Below are positions 1 through 7,617 of a stretch of DNA of 30,108 bases, piece by piece (position 1 is the first letter of the stretch; every line of letters starts with the position of its first letter). The notes beneath the pieces were generated by a model. The model saw nothing but the letters and a program-made list of their open reading frames with translations, had not been told where the DNA came from and searched no databases. Source of the stretch: a virus; IMG/VR virus record IMGVR_UViG_3300046007_011613, positions 1-30,108 of that record, one strand, 5' to 3'. The position numbers were made by a program, and so were the translations under genes.

Positions 1-20
1 ATCTGAGTGTTTATGTCCAT
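1..20 (-). CDS. Possible start of the gene downstream of gp17 (partial)
   Basis: On the minus strand the gp17 stop codon and an ATG share bases in the string TAATG, a common form of translational coupling in phage operons. The ATG opens a frame reading M-D-I-N-T-Q before the window ends. In T4-like phages the tail sheath gene gp18 often follows gp17, but these six residues do not resemble a known gp18 start. It could be a small unrelated gene or no gene at all. Confidence 0.3.
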
Positions 21-1669
21 TACATATATTCCCACATATATGACCTATCTCCATATTCATCAACAAACCATCTATCTCCATCATTATCTACAAAACTACT
101 ACTATCTAATCCATCAGATACAAAACCAAATGGTGCCATATCTTGTTCTATTTGGTTTTTTTGCTCTTCATATAACCGTTTTCTTACGTCCTGATCTGTA
201 AGTTCTTTAAAATAATCTTGAGCTACTAACCAAGCATATATTACTAAGCACATTGCAAGATCATCATTACATCCCTCTTCTGCTTCAAATGAATTGTGTT
301 TTTGGATAAATGTGGTGAGTTCTGCAATAATCTCATAATCATTTAAAAATAACTTATTCTCTTCAATCATTGTTTTGAGATTAAGACATCCGACTTTTTT
401 TACTGTCTTTGACATCTTGACCCCAAGTTGAGTTTTCTTTCCAGAAAATCCTTGACCTACAATTTGACCTGCTCTTCCCCTCATTGAGCACATTAGTAAA
501 TTTTTATATTCTAAATCATATTGAAGAATGCTTGCTACTTGATCTCCAACATCATTAACTTCACATAACACATATGCATCATTGTAACTTTTTCCAACTT
601 CATCAATGATACTTGGAAAAAGCATAGGTTTTATTTCATTATTTCTATACTTTGCAACTACTTTGTGGGGAAATTCAGTTATATCAACAACAGTAAATGC
701 AGAGTAATCATTTCCTACTCCTCTTGCAACATCTACTGTAATAAGATAATCATGGTTATCTTCAGGATCCACATAAACATCCAATCCCGCACTGCGCGTC
801 TTGGGGTGATCATAAACAAGGGATCTTAATTTTGATGGAGCAATTAAAGTATCTACAGATCCTAAAAATTCACATTCAAACTCAACTTTAAATTGTTGTT
901 CCGAAGTGTTTGATATGGTTTGCTTTTTCCATTCCTCATCTCTTCCAGGAACTTCACTCCAATGAACGTCTGTGAATACATACTCATTCTTACCTTTTTC
1001 TGCATCATGCCACATTCGGTAGAAATGATTCATACCATGTGGAGTTGATACTATAATTACTTTTGTATTTTTACCTGAAGTAATCGTAGGATAAACCGAA
1101 GCAAAGAATGAATCTGCGATATGATTTGGGACGAACGCAAATTCATCCAAAAATAAAATGTTGAATGACATACCACGAACTGCAGAAGCAGAAGTAGAAG
1201 CAGCCAAGATTTTACTTCCATTTTCAAGTTCCAAAGAACCCTTGTTCCAAGAGATAATTCCTTGTTGCATCCACTTTGGTAAATTTTCATATGCTGTCTG
1301 CAATCTATCTAACAGTTCTCTAGCGGTCGCTGCTTTGTTTGCTAAGATGCCTATATTTACATTATCATTGAATACTGCATAGTGTAAGAGAAAAGATACT
1401 ACGGTAGTTGATTTTCCCGTCTGACGAGGCATCTTGCAGATATTAAATCTATGCTCGTGAAATCTATTTACAAGTTTTTCTTGAAATGGATACATTTTAA
1501 ATGGTTGTAATCCATGATCAAGAGTTACAATTTTTACATAATTTTTTGCAAAATAAACAGGATCACTCATGCATTTGGAGATTTCAAGAATTTGATCTTC
1601 AGTAAATTCGTGAGTGGTATTCGCTTTTTTTAATAACGGATTGCCAAGATAAACATCATTATTTGCCAT
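20..1669 (-). CDS. gp17: Terminase large subunit, packaging ATPase and nuclease (gp17)
   Basis: This is the motor that pumps DNA into the prohead and cuts the concatemer; it acts at the portal with gp16. The 549 residues are slightly shorter than T4 gp17 (610). The ATPase domain shows a Walker A motif PRQTGKST (residues 81-88), a Walker B motif ILFLDEFAF (171-179, with D175 and E176) and the coupling motif STP (208-210). The C-terminal RNase H-like nuclease domain has candidate catalytic acids D313 (in TVDVARG), E370 (in LCEVND) and D469 or D470 (in EGCNDDLAM), matching the D-E-D triad of T4 gp17. The start is supported by an AGGAG ribosome site 6 bases upstream. The acidic C-terminus ending near YMWEYM looks lineage-specific. 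There is no sign of an intein or frameshift. Unlike in T4, gp16 is not the immediate upstream neighbour, since a 1950-base gene intervenes. Confidence 0.97.
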   Translation of the reverse strand: MANNDVYLGNPLLKKANTTHEFTEDQILEISKCMSDPVYFAKNYVKIVTLDHGLQPFKMYPFQEKLVNRFHEHRFNICKMPRQTGKSTTVVSFLLHYAVFNDNVNIGILANKAATARELLDRLQTAYENLPKWMQQGIISWNKGSLELENGSKILAASTSASAVRGMSFNILFLDEFAFVPNHIADSFFASVYPTITSGKNTKVIIVSTPHGMNHFYRMWHDAEKGKNEYVFTDVHWSEVPGRDEEWKKQTISNTSEQQFKVEFECEFLGSVDTLIAPSKLRSLVYDHPKTRSAGLDVYVDPEDNHDYLITVDVARGVGNDYSAFTVVDITEFPHKVVAKYRNNEIKPMLFPSIIDEVGKSYNDAYVLCEVNDVGDQVASILQYDLEYKNLLMCSMRGRAGQIVGQGFSGKKTQLGVKMSKTVKKVGCLNLKTMIEENKLFLNDYEIIAELTTFIQKHNSFEAEEGCNDDLAMCLVIYAWLVAQDYFKELTDQDVRKRLYEEQKNQIEQDMAPFGFVSDGLDSSSFVDNDGDRWFVDEYGDRSYMWEYM

Positions 1670-1675
1670 AACAAA

Positions 1676-1680
1676 CTCCT
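1676..1680 (-). promoter_or_regulatory. Ribosome binding site for gp17
   Basis: AGGAG on the minus strand, six bases before the gp17 ATG. It lies in the 16-base gap after the stop of the upstream 649-residue gene and fixes the start codon. Confidence 0.7.
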
Positions 1681-1685
1681 AAAAA

Positions 1686-3635
1686 TTAATTACAATTCCA
1701 ACGTCTAAGTGCTTTATTAATTCTACTATCTGGATCTCTTGCTGTTTTTGTTGAAGTAAGTTTGGACTTCATTCCAGACATACGACGGCAAAATGATTTA
1801 CGACGATCAGATCTCTTACCTGTAGGATTTTTTTCAGTTACTGCAGTTTGAAGTTTTGAACCGGGATTTTCTCTACGATATGCCTTTACTGCAGCAGAAC
1901 TCAAACCATCAGTTCTATCTTGACGATTTACTTTTTGCCAGTCTTCGTCAATCTCAACTTCTTCCCCCATCATTCCGATTGGTTTTACATAATTTCTACT
2001 AGGACCAGGTTTTGCTGCACTTCCACCTTGAGGTCCAAATGCCTGGATTAAAGGTTGTCCTGGTTGAATTTCAGAGACGGAATGATAAATTGTGATGCAC
2101 CCAGGATAAACTTTTTGGAGTTCATTATTTATTTCTTTACGTGTTGGAAGTTTGACCTGAGGGAAAAACATTTTAAGAGAATAATATTTTCCTCTCCAAT
2201 TTAAAGTGACTCCAATTACATTCCCTGTTTGTGCTTGCATTCTTATTGCTTCATTTACTTGAGACTTAAATCCTTTAATTGGTTCAGGTTTAATAATATC
2301 AATAACTTCCGCAAATGTATTTCCATTTGCATCTTCAATAGAAACATTTTCTGATTTTACGCAAGAACCTTTTTCGAATTTAGAAGTTCCTTTTTTTCTT
2401 TTATAACCTTTCCAACATGGACCACTTTCTCCTAGTTCTGATAAAATTTTATCTACTATGGATGGTTCGTATTCGGCATTTATGTTTCTGATATTAGTAT
2501 CTCCAGGTCTTACTAAAGGTATTTTGGGATCTTTTCTTTTTGATTGTGCCGCCTCTCTTTCTCCTTCAGTTGCACCTTGCAGAGAAAGATTTCTAATACT
2601 TGTAGAACGTTTAGATTTTCTAATATCTTTAGGATTTACTTCAAAACTTATTCCCTCTTCCATCTCACCACTTGCGATATAATCTGCTGCAGTATCAATA
2701 TAATCTGCTGCTTTAGTGATTTTTGATTGAACCCATGCTTCTAGATCTCCTTCACCTTTACCAACTTTTGCTTTAAGTCTTTTTACCGCATCTTCAATGG
2801 TTTTAAGTTCTGATCTTGCCATTGAATATTCTTCATCTTTAATTGAGATTTTATCCCAAACTTTTTCTCCGTAAGAACATTCAGATCTTGTTTCTCTTTT
2901 ATCACATAAAGGACAGTATCTTTCTTCTTCATGCATAGTTTCCTCAGATTTAGTTCCCCAGTTTGCAGCACCAACTTTACGGCATTTTACAAGTGCTCCG
3001 GACGCATATGCACTCGGCCAAACATCATATCTAGACTTTACTTTATTATAGCACGCATCTTTTTTTCCAGACTTCTTTTTTTCTTGTAAATCCATTTCTT
3101 CAGTTCTTACGTTAGTTGGTTTTGATGCGTTATTTTTTTCTGGTTGATTTGGATCGTTTCTATTCTTTCTTCTAAATGCTTTTTCTTCCTCTTCTGGAGA
3201 AAGATTTGCTGCCATTTTAGAACTTCCACATTTTGGTGTAGAAGTTTGACCTGGCTGGCGAGCACAAGGAGCACCAGCAAATGGACCTCCTAGTTGAACC
3301 CATCCTTTCACCTTTCTTCCTGTTTTTGGATCTGTTCCACTAGATTTTTTAAACCAATCACGGAGACTTTCATCTCCCGATTTAGTTTCTTCTTTCACAT
3401 CCTTAAATTTTTTATGATTCTTTTTAGCGGATGCTTCCATTTTTTTCAAACGAGTATAATAATCTGGAATCTCATCAAGATGTTGAAGAGCAATATGACG
3501 TGCTAATTTATGATCTTTAGTGTGTTCGTGCTCAATAGGTTCTCCCATATCAAGTTGATTTTGTATAAAGGAAACATCAAGACGATGTTTTTTTGCAATT
3601 TGCTCAACTGTTTTATGAGATTTCAACTTAGGCAT
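1686..3635 (-). CDS. Basic, cysteine-containing multidomain protein of unknown function between gp16 and gp17
   Basis: I do not recognise a function. The 649 residues read as a string of short conserved blocks that I associate with hypothetical proteins of marine T4-like phages and some giant viruses. In order: a helical block HEHTKDHKLARHIALQHLDE (36-55, DUF5661-like); SLRDWF with GWVQLGG and CARQPGQ (90-130); ACYNKVK plus PSAYASGALVKCR (194-219); a possible zinc knuckle CPLCDKRETRSEC (241-253); WVQSKITKAADYIDTAADYI (301-320); CWKGYKR (407-413); a mixed region with IIKPEPIKGF (447-456); and a very basic C-terminus with SFCRRMSGMK and DPDSRINKALRRWNC (614-648). The basic charge and Cys pairs suggest nucleic acid or metal binding, but this is inference. 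No signal peptide or membrane segment is seen. No strong ribosome site precedes the ATG, but a late-promoter-like box lies about 25 bases upstream. The position suggests a late role in head filling or assembly, or simply an accessory gene inserted in the block. Confidence 0.85.
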   Translation of the reverse strand: MPKLKSHKTVEQIAKKHRLDVSFIQNQLDMGEPIEHEHTKDHKLARHIALQHLDEIPDYYTRLKKMEASAKKNHKKFKDVKEETKSGDESLRDWFKKSSGTDPKTGRKVKGWVQLGGPFAGAPCARQPGQTSTPKCGSSKMAANLSPEEEEKAFRRKNRNDPNQPEKNNASKPTNVRTEEMDLQEKKKSGKKDACYNKVKSRYDVWPSAYASGALVKCRKVGAANWGTKSEETMHEEERYCPLCDKRETRSECSYGEKVWDKISIKDEEYSMARSELKTIEDAVKRLKAKVGKGEGDLEAWVQSKITKAADYIDTAADYIASGEMEEGISFEVNPKDIRKSKRSTSIRNLSLQGATEGEREAAQSKRKDPKIPLVRPGDTNIRNINAEYEPSIVDKILSELGESGPCWKGYKRKKGTSKFEKGSCVKSENVSIEDANGNTFAEVIDIIKPEPIKGFKSQVNEAIRMQAQTGNVIGVTLNWRGKYYSLKMFFPQVKLPTRKEINNELQKVYPGCITIYHSVSEIQPGQPLIQAFGPQGGSAAKPGPSRNYVKPIGMMGEEVEIDEDWQKVNRQDRTDGLSSAAVKAYRRENPGSKLQTAVTEKNPTGKRSDRRKSFCRRMSGMKSKLTSTKTARDPDSRINKALRRWNCN

Positions 3636-3659
3636 TGAACTATATTAAGTACCTTTTTA

Positions 3660-3667
3660 TATTTATT
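3660..3667 (-). promoter_or_regulatory. Late-promoter-like box AATAAATA
   Basis: AATAAATA on the minus strand fits the NATAAATA type of late promoter reported for T4-like cyanophages (T4: TATAAATA). It overlaps the end of gp16 and could start a transcript for the 649-residue gene and gp17. The surrounding sequence is very AT-rich, so chance matches are expected; only the placement before a gene start supports it. Confidence 0.4.
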
Positions 3668-4094
3668 ATTCTATACTTTCTTGGGATTGTTGCTTTAAAA
3701 ATTTTGCTAGTTCTGAGGTAGATCCAACAAACAATGCATTATTGACTGTTGTTGGTCCTTTTATTTTATTTTCTTCTACGTCTTTTAATTTTTTTTGAAG
3801 TTCCATTAATTTATCTGTGGCATCTGCAACACTTTTAATAAGTTGTCCAGCAACCTCATATGCTCTAGGCATTTCACTTTCTTGTGCCAATTCAAGAATA
3901 CCATTAATAGCTTCTTGTCCCTTTTCTATTAGTGAATATAAATTTCCCCTAGTATATTCATAATCTTTTTTAATATCATCTGAAATACTAGAAGTATGTG
4001 TCTCTATATTTTCTATATTAGTATCTATTTTTTTAGATATAATTTCAGCACTTGTGTTAAAAGTCTGATTTAGGTTATCAAATTTTTTTGTCAT
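3666..4094 (-). CDS. gp16: Terminase small subunit (gp16)
   Basis: The small terminase recognises DNA for packaging and stimulates the gp17 ATPase, probably as an oligomeric ring. The 142 residues (T4 gp16 is 164) match the T4 layout: a variable N-terminus; a long helical hairpin starting at DYEYTRGNLYSLIEKGQEAI, then AQESEMPRAYEVAGQLIKSV and LMELQKKLKDVEE, comparable to the T4 stretch with SPRHMEVFATLMGQM; and the C-terminal motif NALFVGSTSELAKFLKQ, comparable to NATVFMGSPTELMDE in T4. The central part should form an antiparallel coiled coil. The gene begins 12 bases after the gp15 stop. The N-terminal 45 residues are rich in Asn, Ile and Ser and share nothing obvious with T4. The upstream ribosome site is weak, so coupling to gp15 translation is likely. 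Confidence 0.88.
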   Translation of the reverse strand: MTKKFDNLNQTFNTSAEIISKKIDTNIENIETHTSSISDDIKKDYEYTRGNLYSLIEKGQEAINGILELAQESEMPRAYEVAGQLIKSVADATDKLMELQKKLKDVEENKIKGPTTVNNALFVGSTSELAKFLKQQSQESIE

Positions 4095-4106
4095 TTTCTA
4101 TAAAAG

Positions 4107-5108
4107 TTATAAATTTGAACCACTAAAACCAAAATCATCACCATCTTCTATTAACATATTGTCGGAAGTTGTTATAGACTTTACTTCTGCGCCGATTAAA
4201 TGAGAGGTAATTGGTGTTCCATCTCTACCTCTTTCTACTGTAATAGCATTTCCGGAAACAAGTTTTACGTATACTTCTTCTCCCTCAATATCGAGATATG
4301 TATTGGAAACTATAGATGACGAATCGCTAACATAAATTAGTATATCTTCTGTACTTGCATCTTTGGTTAATGTTGTTAAAACATTTCCCGTATAATTTCT
4401 GATTGCTCTTGGTTGAGCAGAATAAACAATTTCTCTTGCTGGAGAATTTGTAGTATCTCCAGCAATATAACCAATTGTAGTTTTTTTGATAATATCTTTT
4501 GTTGCAGAAGAAACTGGTCCAAAAAGATAAGTTTTTGCAGTAAATCTTAATGTATATAATAATACTCTTCTCGATAAAAAGTTTCCTTCATAATCATCTT
4601 GCATCGCAATGCTTTCTAAGATTATAGGAATATCTCTTTTTTCATTAATTTCATTAATTAGTTCTACCGTCATAGTATATGCGGGTTGAAAATATGGTAA
4701 AATTTGCTCTATGATTTGTAGTGCATCATCATTTAGCTTAGACATAATACTAAGCTCAAATTGCATATTATAAGGAACTGGTAGATATGCTTTTTTTGTC
4801 TCAGCACCATTTGAAGAAGACTTCAAAGTAAATGTTTGAGTTGTTGTTGCCTTTCTTGATGGATCATAGGTCAATCCAGTAAATTCAAAAGACATTCTTG
4901 GGAGTGTAATTTGTACCGGTTTATTCAAATCTGGCGATTGTTCTAATCTAGCAAGAAATTTTTGAGTTGGTCCATATGCAAGAGGAACCTTAATGACACT
5001 TTTTACATTTTTATTACTATCAGTATGTTTAATACTTATATCATTAAATAGAGAACCAAATGCAACCACTGTGCTTCTTAAAACTTCGTGATAAAAATAT
5101 TCAAACAT
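4107..5108 (-). CDS. gp15: Tail completion and sheath stabiliser protein (gp15)
   Basis: In T4, gp15 forms a hexameric ring that caps the finished tail tube and sheath and provides the surface for joining the head. This protein matches T4 gp15 in its N-terminus (MFEYFYHEVLRS, compared with MFGYFYNSSFRR), in LPRMSFEFTGLTYD, and in IIEQILPYFQPAY (132-144), nearly identical to the T4 IVEQILPYFQPHF. The block NFLSRRVLLYTLRF matches T4 NLSRRRIEWSLTF. At 333 residues it is longer than T4 gp15 (272). The extra length includes residues 242-312, a module with YLDIEGEEVYV and ERGRDGTPITSHLIGAEV that also occurs in the two giant proteins of this window. The extreme C-terminus (IEDGDDFGFSG) is acidic. 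A TAAGGAAAG ribosome site at 5116-5124 supports the start, and a late-promoter-like box lies about 46 bases upstream. Confidence 0.93.
   Translation of the reverse strand: MFEYFYHEVLRSTVVAFGSLFNDISIKHTDSNKNVKSVIKVPLAYGPTQKFLARLEQSPDLNKPVQITLPRMSFEFTGLTYDPSRKATTTQTFTLKSSSNGAETKKAYLPVPYNMQFELSIMSKLNDDALQIIEQILPYFQPAYTMTVELINEINEKRDIPIILESIAMQDDYEGNFLSRRVLLYTLRFTAKTYLFGPVSSATKDIIKKTTIGYIAGDTTNSPAREIVYSAQPRAIRNYTGNVLTTLTKDASTEDILIYVSDSSSIVSNTYLDIEGEEVYVKLVSGNAITVERGRDGTPITSHLIGAEVKSITTSDNMLIEDGDDFGFSGSNL
4173..4385 (-). other. Extra module in gp15 ('IEGE ... RGRDGT' type)
   Basis: Residues 242-312 of gp15 read as a small beta-rich unit: strand ILIYVSDSS, then YLDIEGEEVYV, then ITVERGRDGTPITSHLIG. 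The same order (strand, 'LxIDxEI', 'RGxxGT ... H/A ... G') recurs in the gp7-position protein (about 27525-27746 and 19700-19890) and in the DUF4815 protein (about 8835-9035). T4 gp15 has no equivalent. The function is unknown; a surface-exposed adhesive or stabilising domain is inference. Confidence 0.6.
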
Positions 5109-5115
5109 ACTTTAA

Positions 5116-5124
5116 CTTTCCTTA
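5116..5124 (-). promoter_or_regulatory. Ribosome binding site for gp15
   Basis: TAAGGAAAG on the minus strand, 7 bases before the gp15 ATG. It lies in the longest non-coding gap of the window, 48 bases between gp14 and gp15. Confidence 0.65.
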
Positions 5125-5153
5125 CTATATTAATAAATTGATTGATTATTTTC

Positions 5154-5161
5154 TATTTATG
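5154..5161 (-). promoter_or_regulatory. Late-promoter-like box CATAAATA
   Basis: CATAAATA on the minus strand contains the gp14 stop codon TAA and precedes gp15 by about 46 bases. It has a clear ribosome site downstream, which makes this the best-supported late promoter candidate here. Confidence 0.5.
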
Positions 5162-6560
5162 GCATCCCAAAGGGATTTCTTTCACTAAAATCTATTATTT
5201 CATCTGCTTCATCTTCAATTTCGTCATTATTTGTAAAACCATCTTTAACCGAAAGGGTTTCTACTCTTCTCAAATAATGAGAAGCACTTGATGCAGTTCC
5301 TACTATGTTTTCTCCTGGCGTAAATTGCCCATTTATATTAGAGACCTCTAACACATTTGTAATAGAATTCCAAGATCTAACTCTAGCAGTTACTCCACTT
5401 TGATTTCCTGTTACAATTTCGTTGAATATAAAACTTCCACTTGAAGTAATTGAAGGACTACTAATAGTAATCGTTGGAGTCTGTGTATATCCAAGACCGG
5501 CATTCGTGATTCTAATAGAAGTAATTGATCCGGCAACCGAAACAACTGCTGTTGCTGCCGCAGAGACTGATGAAATGCCCGTAAAGGTTATTGTTGGTGG
5601 ATTTACATATCCTGAACCTGAATTAGTAATAGTGATAATTCCTACTATTCCATCTCCTAGAGTTGCTCTTGCAGTTGCTCCATTGCCACCTCCACCAATA
5701 AACCTAACTCCGGGAGTTGTGGTGTATCCATATCCTGGGTTTGTGATTTCCACACTTTGAACAGATTGTGCTTGAGGATTTGTATTGTCATTACATACAA
5801 CTATTCCTCCAATCATCTTAGCAATTGCGGAAGCAGATTGTGTATTTGCTGGAGCAGAAGAAATTCCAACGGCAGGTACGCTAGTATAACCTCCTCCTCT
5901 ATTGGTTACCGTTATAAATCTAATTCCTCCAGTTACTATTCCAGTGCTTGCAGTTGCGGTTATACCTATCCCTATCATTTGGAGTTTTTGTATTGGACCG
6001 ATCGGCACATCTCCTCCTGTGTCACCATTTATATTGTCATCAATATCTGATATTCCAGTATCAATAATTTCATCTTCGTAGCGGAACAATTCGCATTTTA
6101 ACTGATAAGTATATAGTCCTTGGAGTTGATAAAAAGGTTTTTCGTGCTCGACATATTTTATTTCAAAAATTCTATCCCCGAGAGGAAAATAAATTAAATC
6201 ACCTTCCTTTGGTCTTGTGGATAATTTAATGTTTGGTATGTTCTCTATTAATGGAGAAATATAAGTTTTAAATCTCTCTCTAGAAATTATCAAATTAATT
6301 TCATTAAGTGCTTGTATTCCAAATTTAGATAATATAGTTGTATTATCGCCATATCCTTCAAAATTATCCAAATAAGCTTCTATTGGATATGCATTTGAAA
6401 ACTCAGATTCAATAACCTCTCTAATTACCTTTTTTTCTGTTATATATTTTCTTGGTAGATAATAAACTTCAATACCATACATTCTCAATTGTTCATTGAT
6501 CAAGTCCTGTATAAGACCTTGTTCTGATTTTGATCCCTGGAGAAAAAATGGATTTAACAT
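5157..6560 (-). CDS. gp14: Neck protein (gp14) with a repeat-bearing insertion
   Basis: In T4, gp14 sits with gp13 at the neck, joining the filled head to the tail. The first 165 residues match the family: LRMYGIEVYYLPRKYI (26-40, T4 has IQMRGVEVFYVPREYV), YLDNFEGYG (63-71), FGIQALNEINLIISRERF (80-97), PKEGDLIYFPLG (117-128) and LFEIKYVEHEKPFYQLQ-like FEIKYVEHEKPFYQLQG. The end, EADEIIDFSERNPFG (451-465), matches the conserved gp14 tail. Between these ends, residues about 195-430 form an insertion with four GxGYxxxP repeats and one SGVTARV-type module. The protein is therefore 467 residues against 256 in T4. The start has no ribosome site of its own and lies 3 bases after the gp13 stop, so translation is probably coupled to gp13. 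Confidence 0.93.
   Translation of the reverse strand: MLNPFFLQGSKSEQGLIQDLINEQLRMYGIEVYYLPRKYITEKKVIREVIESEFSNAYPIEAYLDNFEGYGDNTTILSKFGIQALNEINLIISRERFKTYISPLIENIPNIKLSTRPKEGDLIYFPLGDRIFEIKYVEHEKPFYQLQGLYTYQLKCELFRYEDEIIDTGISDIDDNINGDTGGDVPIGPIQKLQMIGIGITATASTGIVTGGIRFITVTNRGGGYTSVPAVGISSAPANTQSASAIAKMIGGIVVCNDNTNPQAQSVQSVEITNPGYGYTTTPGVRFIGGGGNGATARATLGDGIVGIITITNSGSGYVNPPTITFTGISSVSAAATAVVSVAGSITSIRITNAGLGYTQTPTITISSPSITSSGSFIFNEIVTGNQSGVTARVRSWNSITNVLEVSNINGQFTPGENIVGTASSASHYLRRVETLSVKDGFTNNDEIEDEADEIIDFSERNPFGMP
5271..5978 (-). repeat. Repeat insertion inside gp14
   Basis: Residues about 195-430 of gp14. Four units follow the plan 'I-x-x-I-x-I-T-N-x-G-x-G-Y-x-x-x-P-x-[VI]': ITVTNRGGGYTSVPAV, VEITNPGYGYTTTPGV, ITITNSGSGYVNPPTI and IRITNAGLGYTQTPTI. 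They are followed by a module with GNQSGVTARVRSW and GQFTPGENIVG. The units are likely short beta strands and turns, perhaps a beta-solenoid or stacked Ig-like fold (inference). The DNA of the copies has diverged, so this is not a recent tandem duplication. Confidence 0.75.
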
Positions 6561-6563
6561 AAA

Positions 6564-7412
6564 TTAACCAATCATGTCTAATGGTGGAAGTTCATAAGTG
6601 TTTGACATTTTTTCCATCAAAATATCAATTTCTTTTTGGGCATCATCATACATTTGTCTTCCATTTAACTCTACTCCTCCTGGAAGTTTAACTCCAGTAA
6701 ATTTCATCATATTTTGTCCCCATTGTCTTTTAATAAGAGAAGTTAAATATGGTTTTATAAATGAATCATTCCAAACTCTAGAATAATCGTTTGGGTCTAA
6801 CGTTGAATAGCAATCTATAACAAAATAATGATTTTCTGTTACTGATCCCCAATCAATATCTAAATACAATCTATCTTGTCTTTTGTTGAATCTTATTTGT
6901 TTTTGTGTATTTAATAAGAAATCTAAATCTTCCAAATAAGTTTTTACCATTGCATAACTTAAAAGTTCAGTAGTTCCCCAATAATAAACATCATTTAAAA
7001 ATAATTGATATTTTACACTAAACATATTATGAGTTATTGTATTAGATCCATCAAAAGTAAAAATTTTATTTACTCCTATAACATTAGGGGGAACTTGTAA
7101 ATAATTGCTATTTTCTTCATAAGAAAAAGTAGTAGCAGTTCCTACTATACTAGTTGTTACGCTAGTTGTCGCAATACCTACAGAGTTTTGATTTAATCCT
7201 CTTGCCCGTCCTCTAGCGATGTCTTGTGCTGTTACTTTATACTTATAGAATGTGGGATAAACTCCATCAAAATGCCGTTCTTGAAAAAATTGTACAGCAT
7301 CATCTACCAAGTCTTCAATTTGTTCATCTGCAACATTTATCTCTAAAACTGGAGCACCAAGTTTTCTTTTGCAATAATCTATTAATTCTTGCCTGGTAGA
7401 TGGTTGTGCCAT
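6564..7412 (-). CDS. gp13: Neck protein (gp13)
   Basis: T4 gp13 completes the head after packaging and forms the neck ring on which gp14 and the tail assemble. The N-terminus MAQPSTRQELIDYCKRKLGA, followed by PVLEINVADEQIEDLVDDAV and FFQERHFDGVYPTFYKYKV, is the typical start of gp13 in marine T4-like phages. Further conserved parts are FDGSNTITHNMFSVKYQLFL and a C-terminal region ending in ELPPLDMIG. The 282 residues are close to T4 gp13 (309). Unlike gp14, there is only a small insertion, a Thr/Ser-rich stretch around residues 77-95 (GIATTSVTTSIVGTATTFSY). A strong ribosome site (AAGAGG at 7421-7426) supports the start. Confidence 0.95.
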   Translation of the reverse strand: MAQPSTRQELIDYCKRKLGAPVLEINVADEQIEDLVDDAVQFFQERHFDGVYPTFYKYKVTAQDIARGRARGLNQNSVGIATTSVTTSIVGTATTFSYEENSNYLQVPPNVIGVNKIFTFDGSNTITHNMFSVKYQLFLNDVYYWGTTELLSYAMVKTYLEDLDFLLNTQKQIRFNKRQDRLYLDIDWGSVTENHYFVIDCYSTLDPNDYSRVWNDSFIKPYLTSLIKRQWGQNMMKFTGVKLPGGVELNGRQMYDDAQKEIDILMEKMSNTYELPPLDMIG

Positions 7413-7431
7413 TTTTATTACCTCTTAAAAA

Positions 7432-7439
7432 TATTTATG
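7432..7439 (-). promoter_or_regulatory. Late-promoter-like box CATAAATA
   Basis: CATAAATA on the minus strand contains the stop codon of the 60-residue gene and lies about 20 bases before the gp13 ATG. The ribosome site AAGAGG follows it closely; a transcript starting 6-7 bases downstream of the box would have a very short leader that may begin inside the ribosome site. That weakens the case for gp13 as its target. Confidence 0.4.
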
Positions 7440-7617
7440 AAAAATTAATAAACGAAAGATTTGATATAACCTCTTGTTGTTTCAAGTATAACTTGTAATA
7501 ACATTTTGCAATATCTTTTAGTTTATCAGCATTATCAATAGAATCTATTTCTGAGCAATATTTAAAGTACTCAAAACTTTTGCTTAAATTTTCCAACTTA
7601 ATTTCATCAGGATTCAT
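7435..7617 (-). CDS. Small helical protein, 60 residues, unknown (faint NblA-like pattern)
   Basis: A strong AAGGAG ribosome site lies 6 bases before the ATG, and the gene overlaps the 3' end of the 74-residue gene by 11 bases, so it is very probably real. The protein should be two helices: KLENLSKSFEYFKYCSEI and LKDIAKCYYKLYLKQQEVI, with the connecting segment DSIDNAD. The spacing (LE near the start of helix one, then a turn, then a 'Y-x-K-L-Y-x-K-Q-Q-E' helix) recalls cyanobacterial NblA, a ~60-residue adaptor for phycobilisome breakdown that some cyanophages carry. The match is by eye and weak; a conserved small virion or assembly protein of T4-like phages is equally possible. No signal peptide or membrane segment is seen. 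Confidence 0.75.
   Translation of the reverse strand: MNPDEIKLENLSKSFEYFKYCSEIDSIDNADKLKDIAKCYYKLYLKQQEVISNLSFINFS

Noticed and set aside
1057-1382. Short open frames on both strands within gp17
   Set aside because: They overlap the ATPase core of gp17 in other frames and have no ribosome sites.
5422-6050. Two plus-strand open frames (112 and 97 residues) opposite gp14
   Set aside because: They are mirror images of the gp14 repeat region, low in complexity, without ribosome sites, and against the direction of every other gene.
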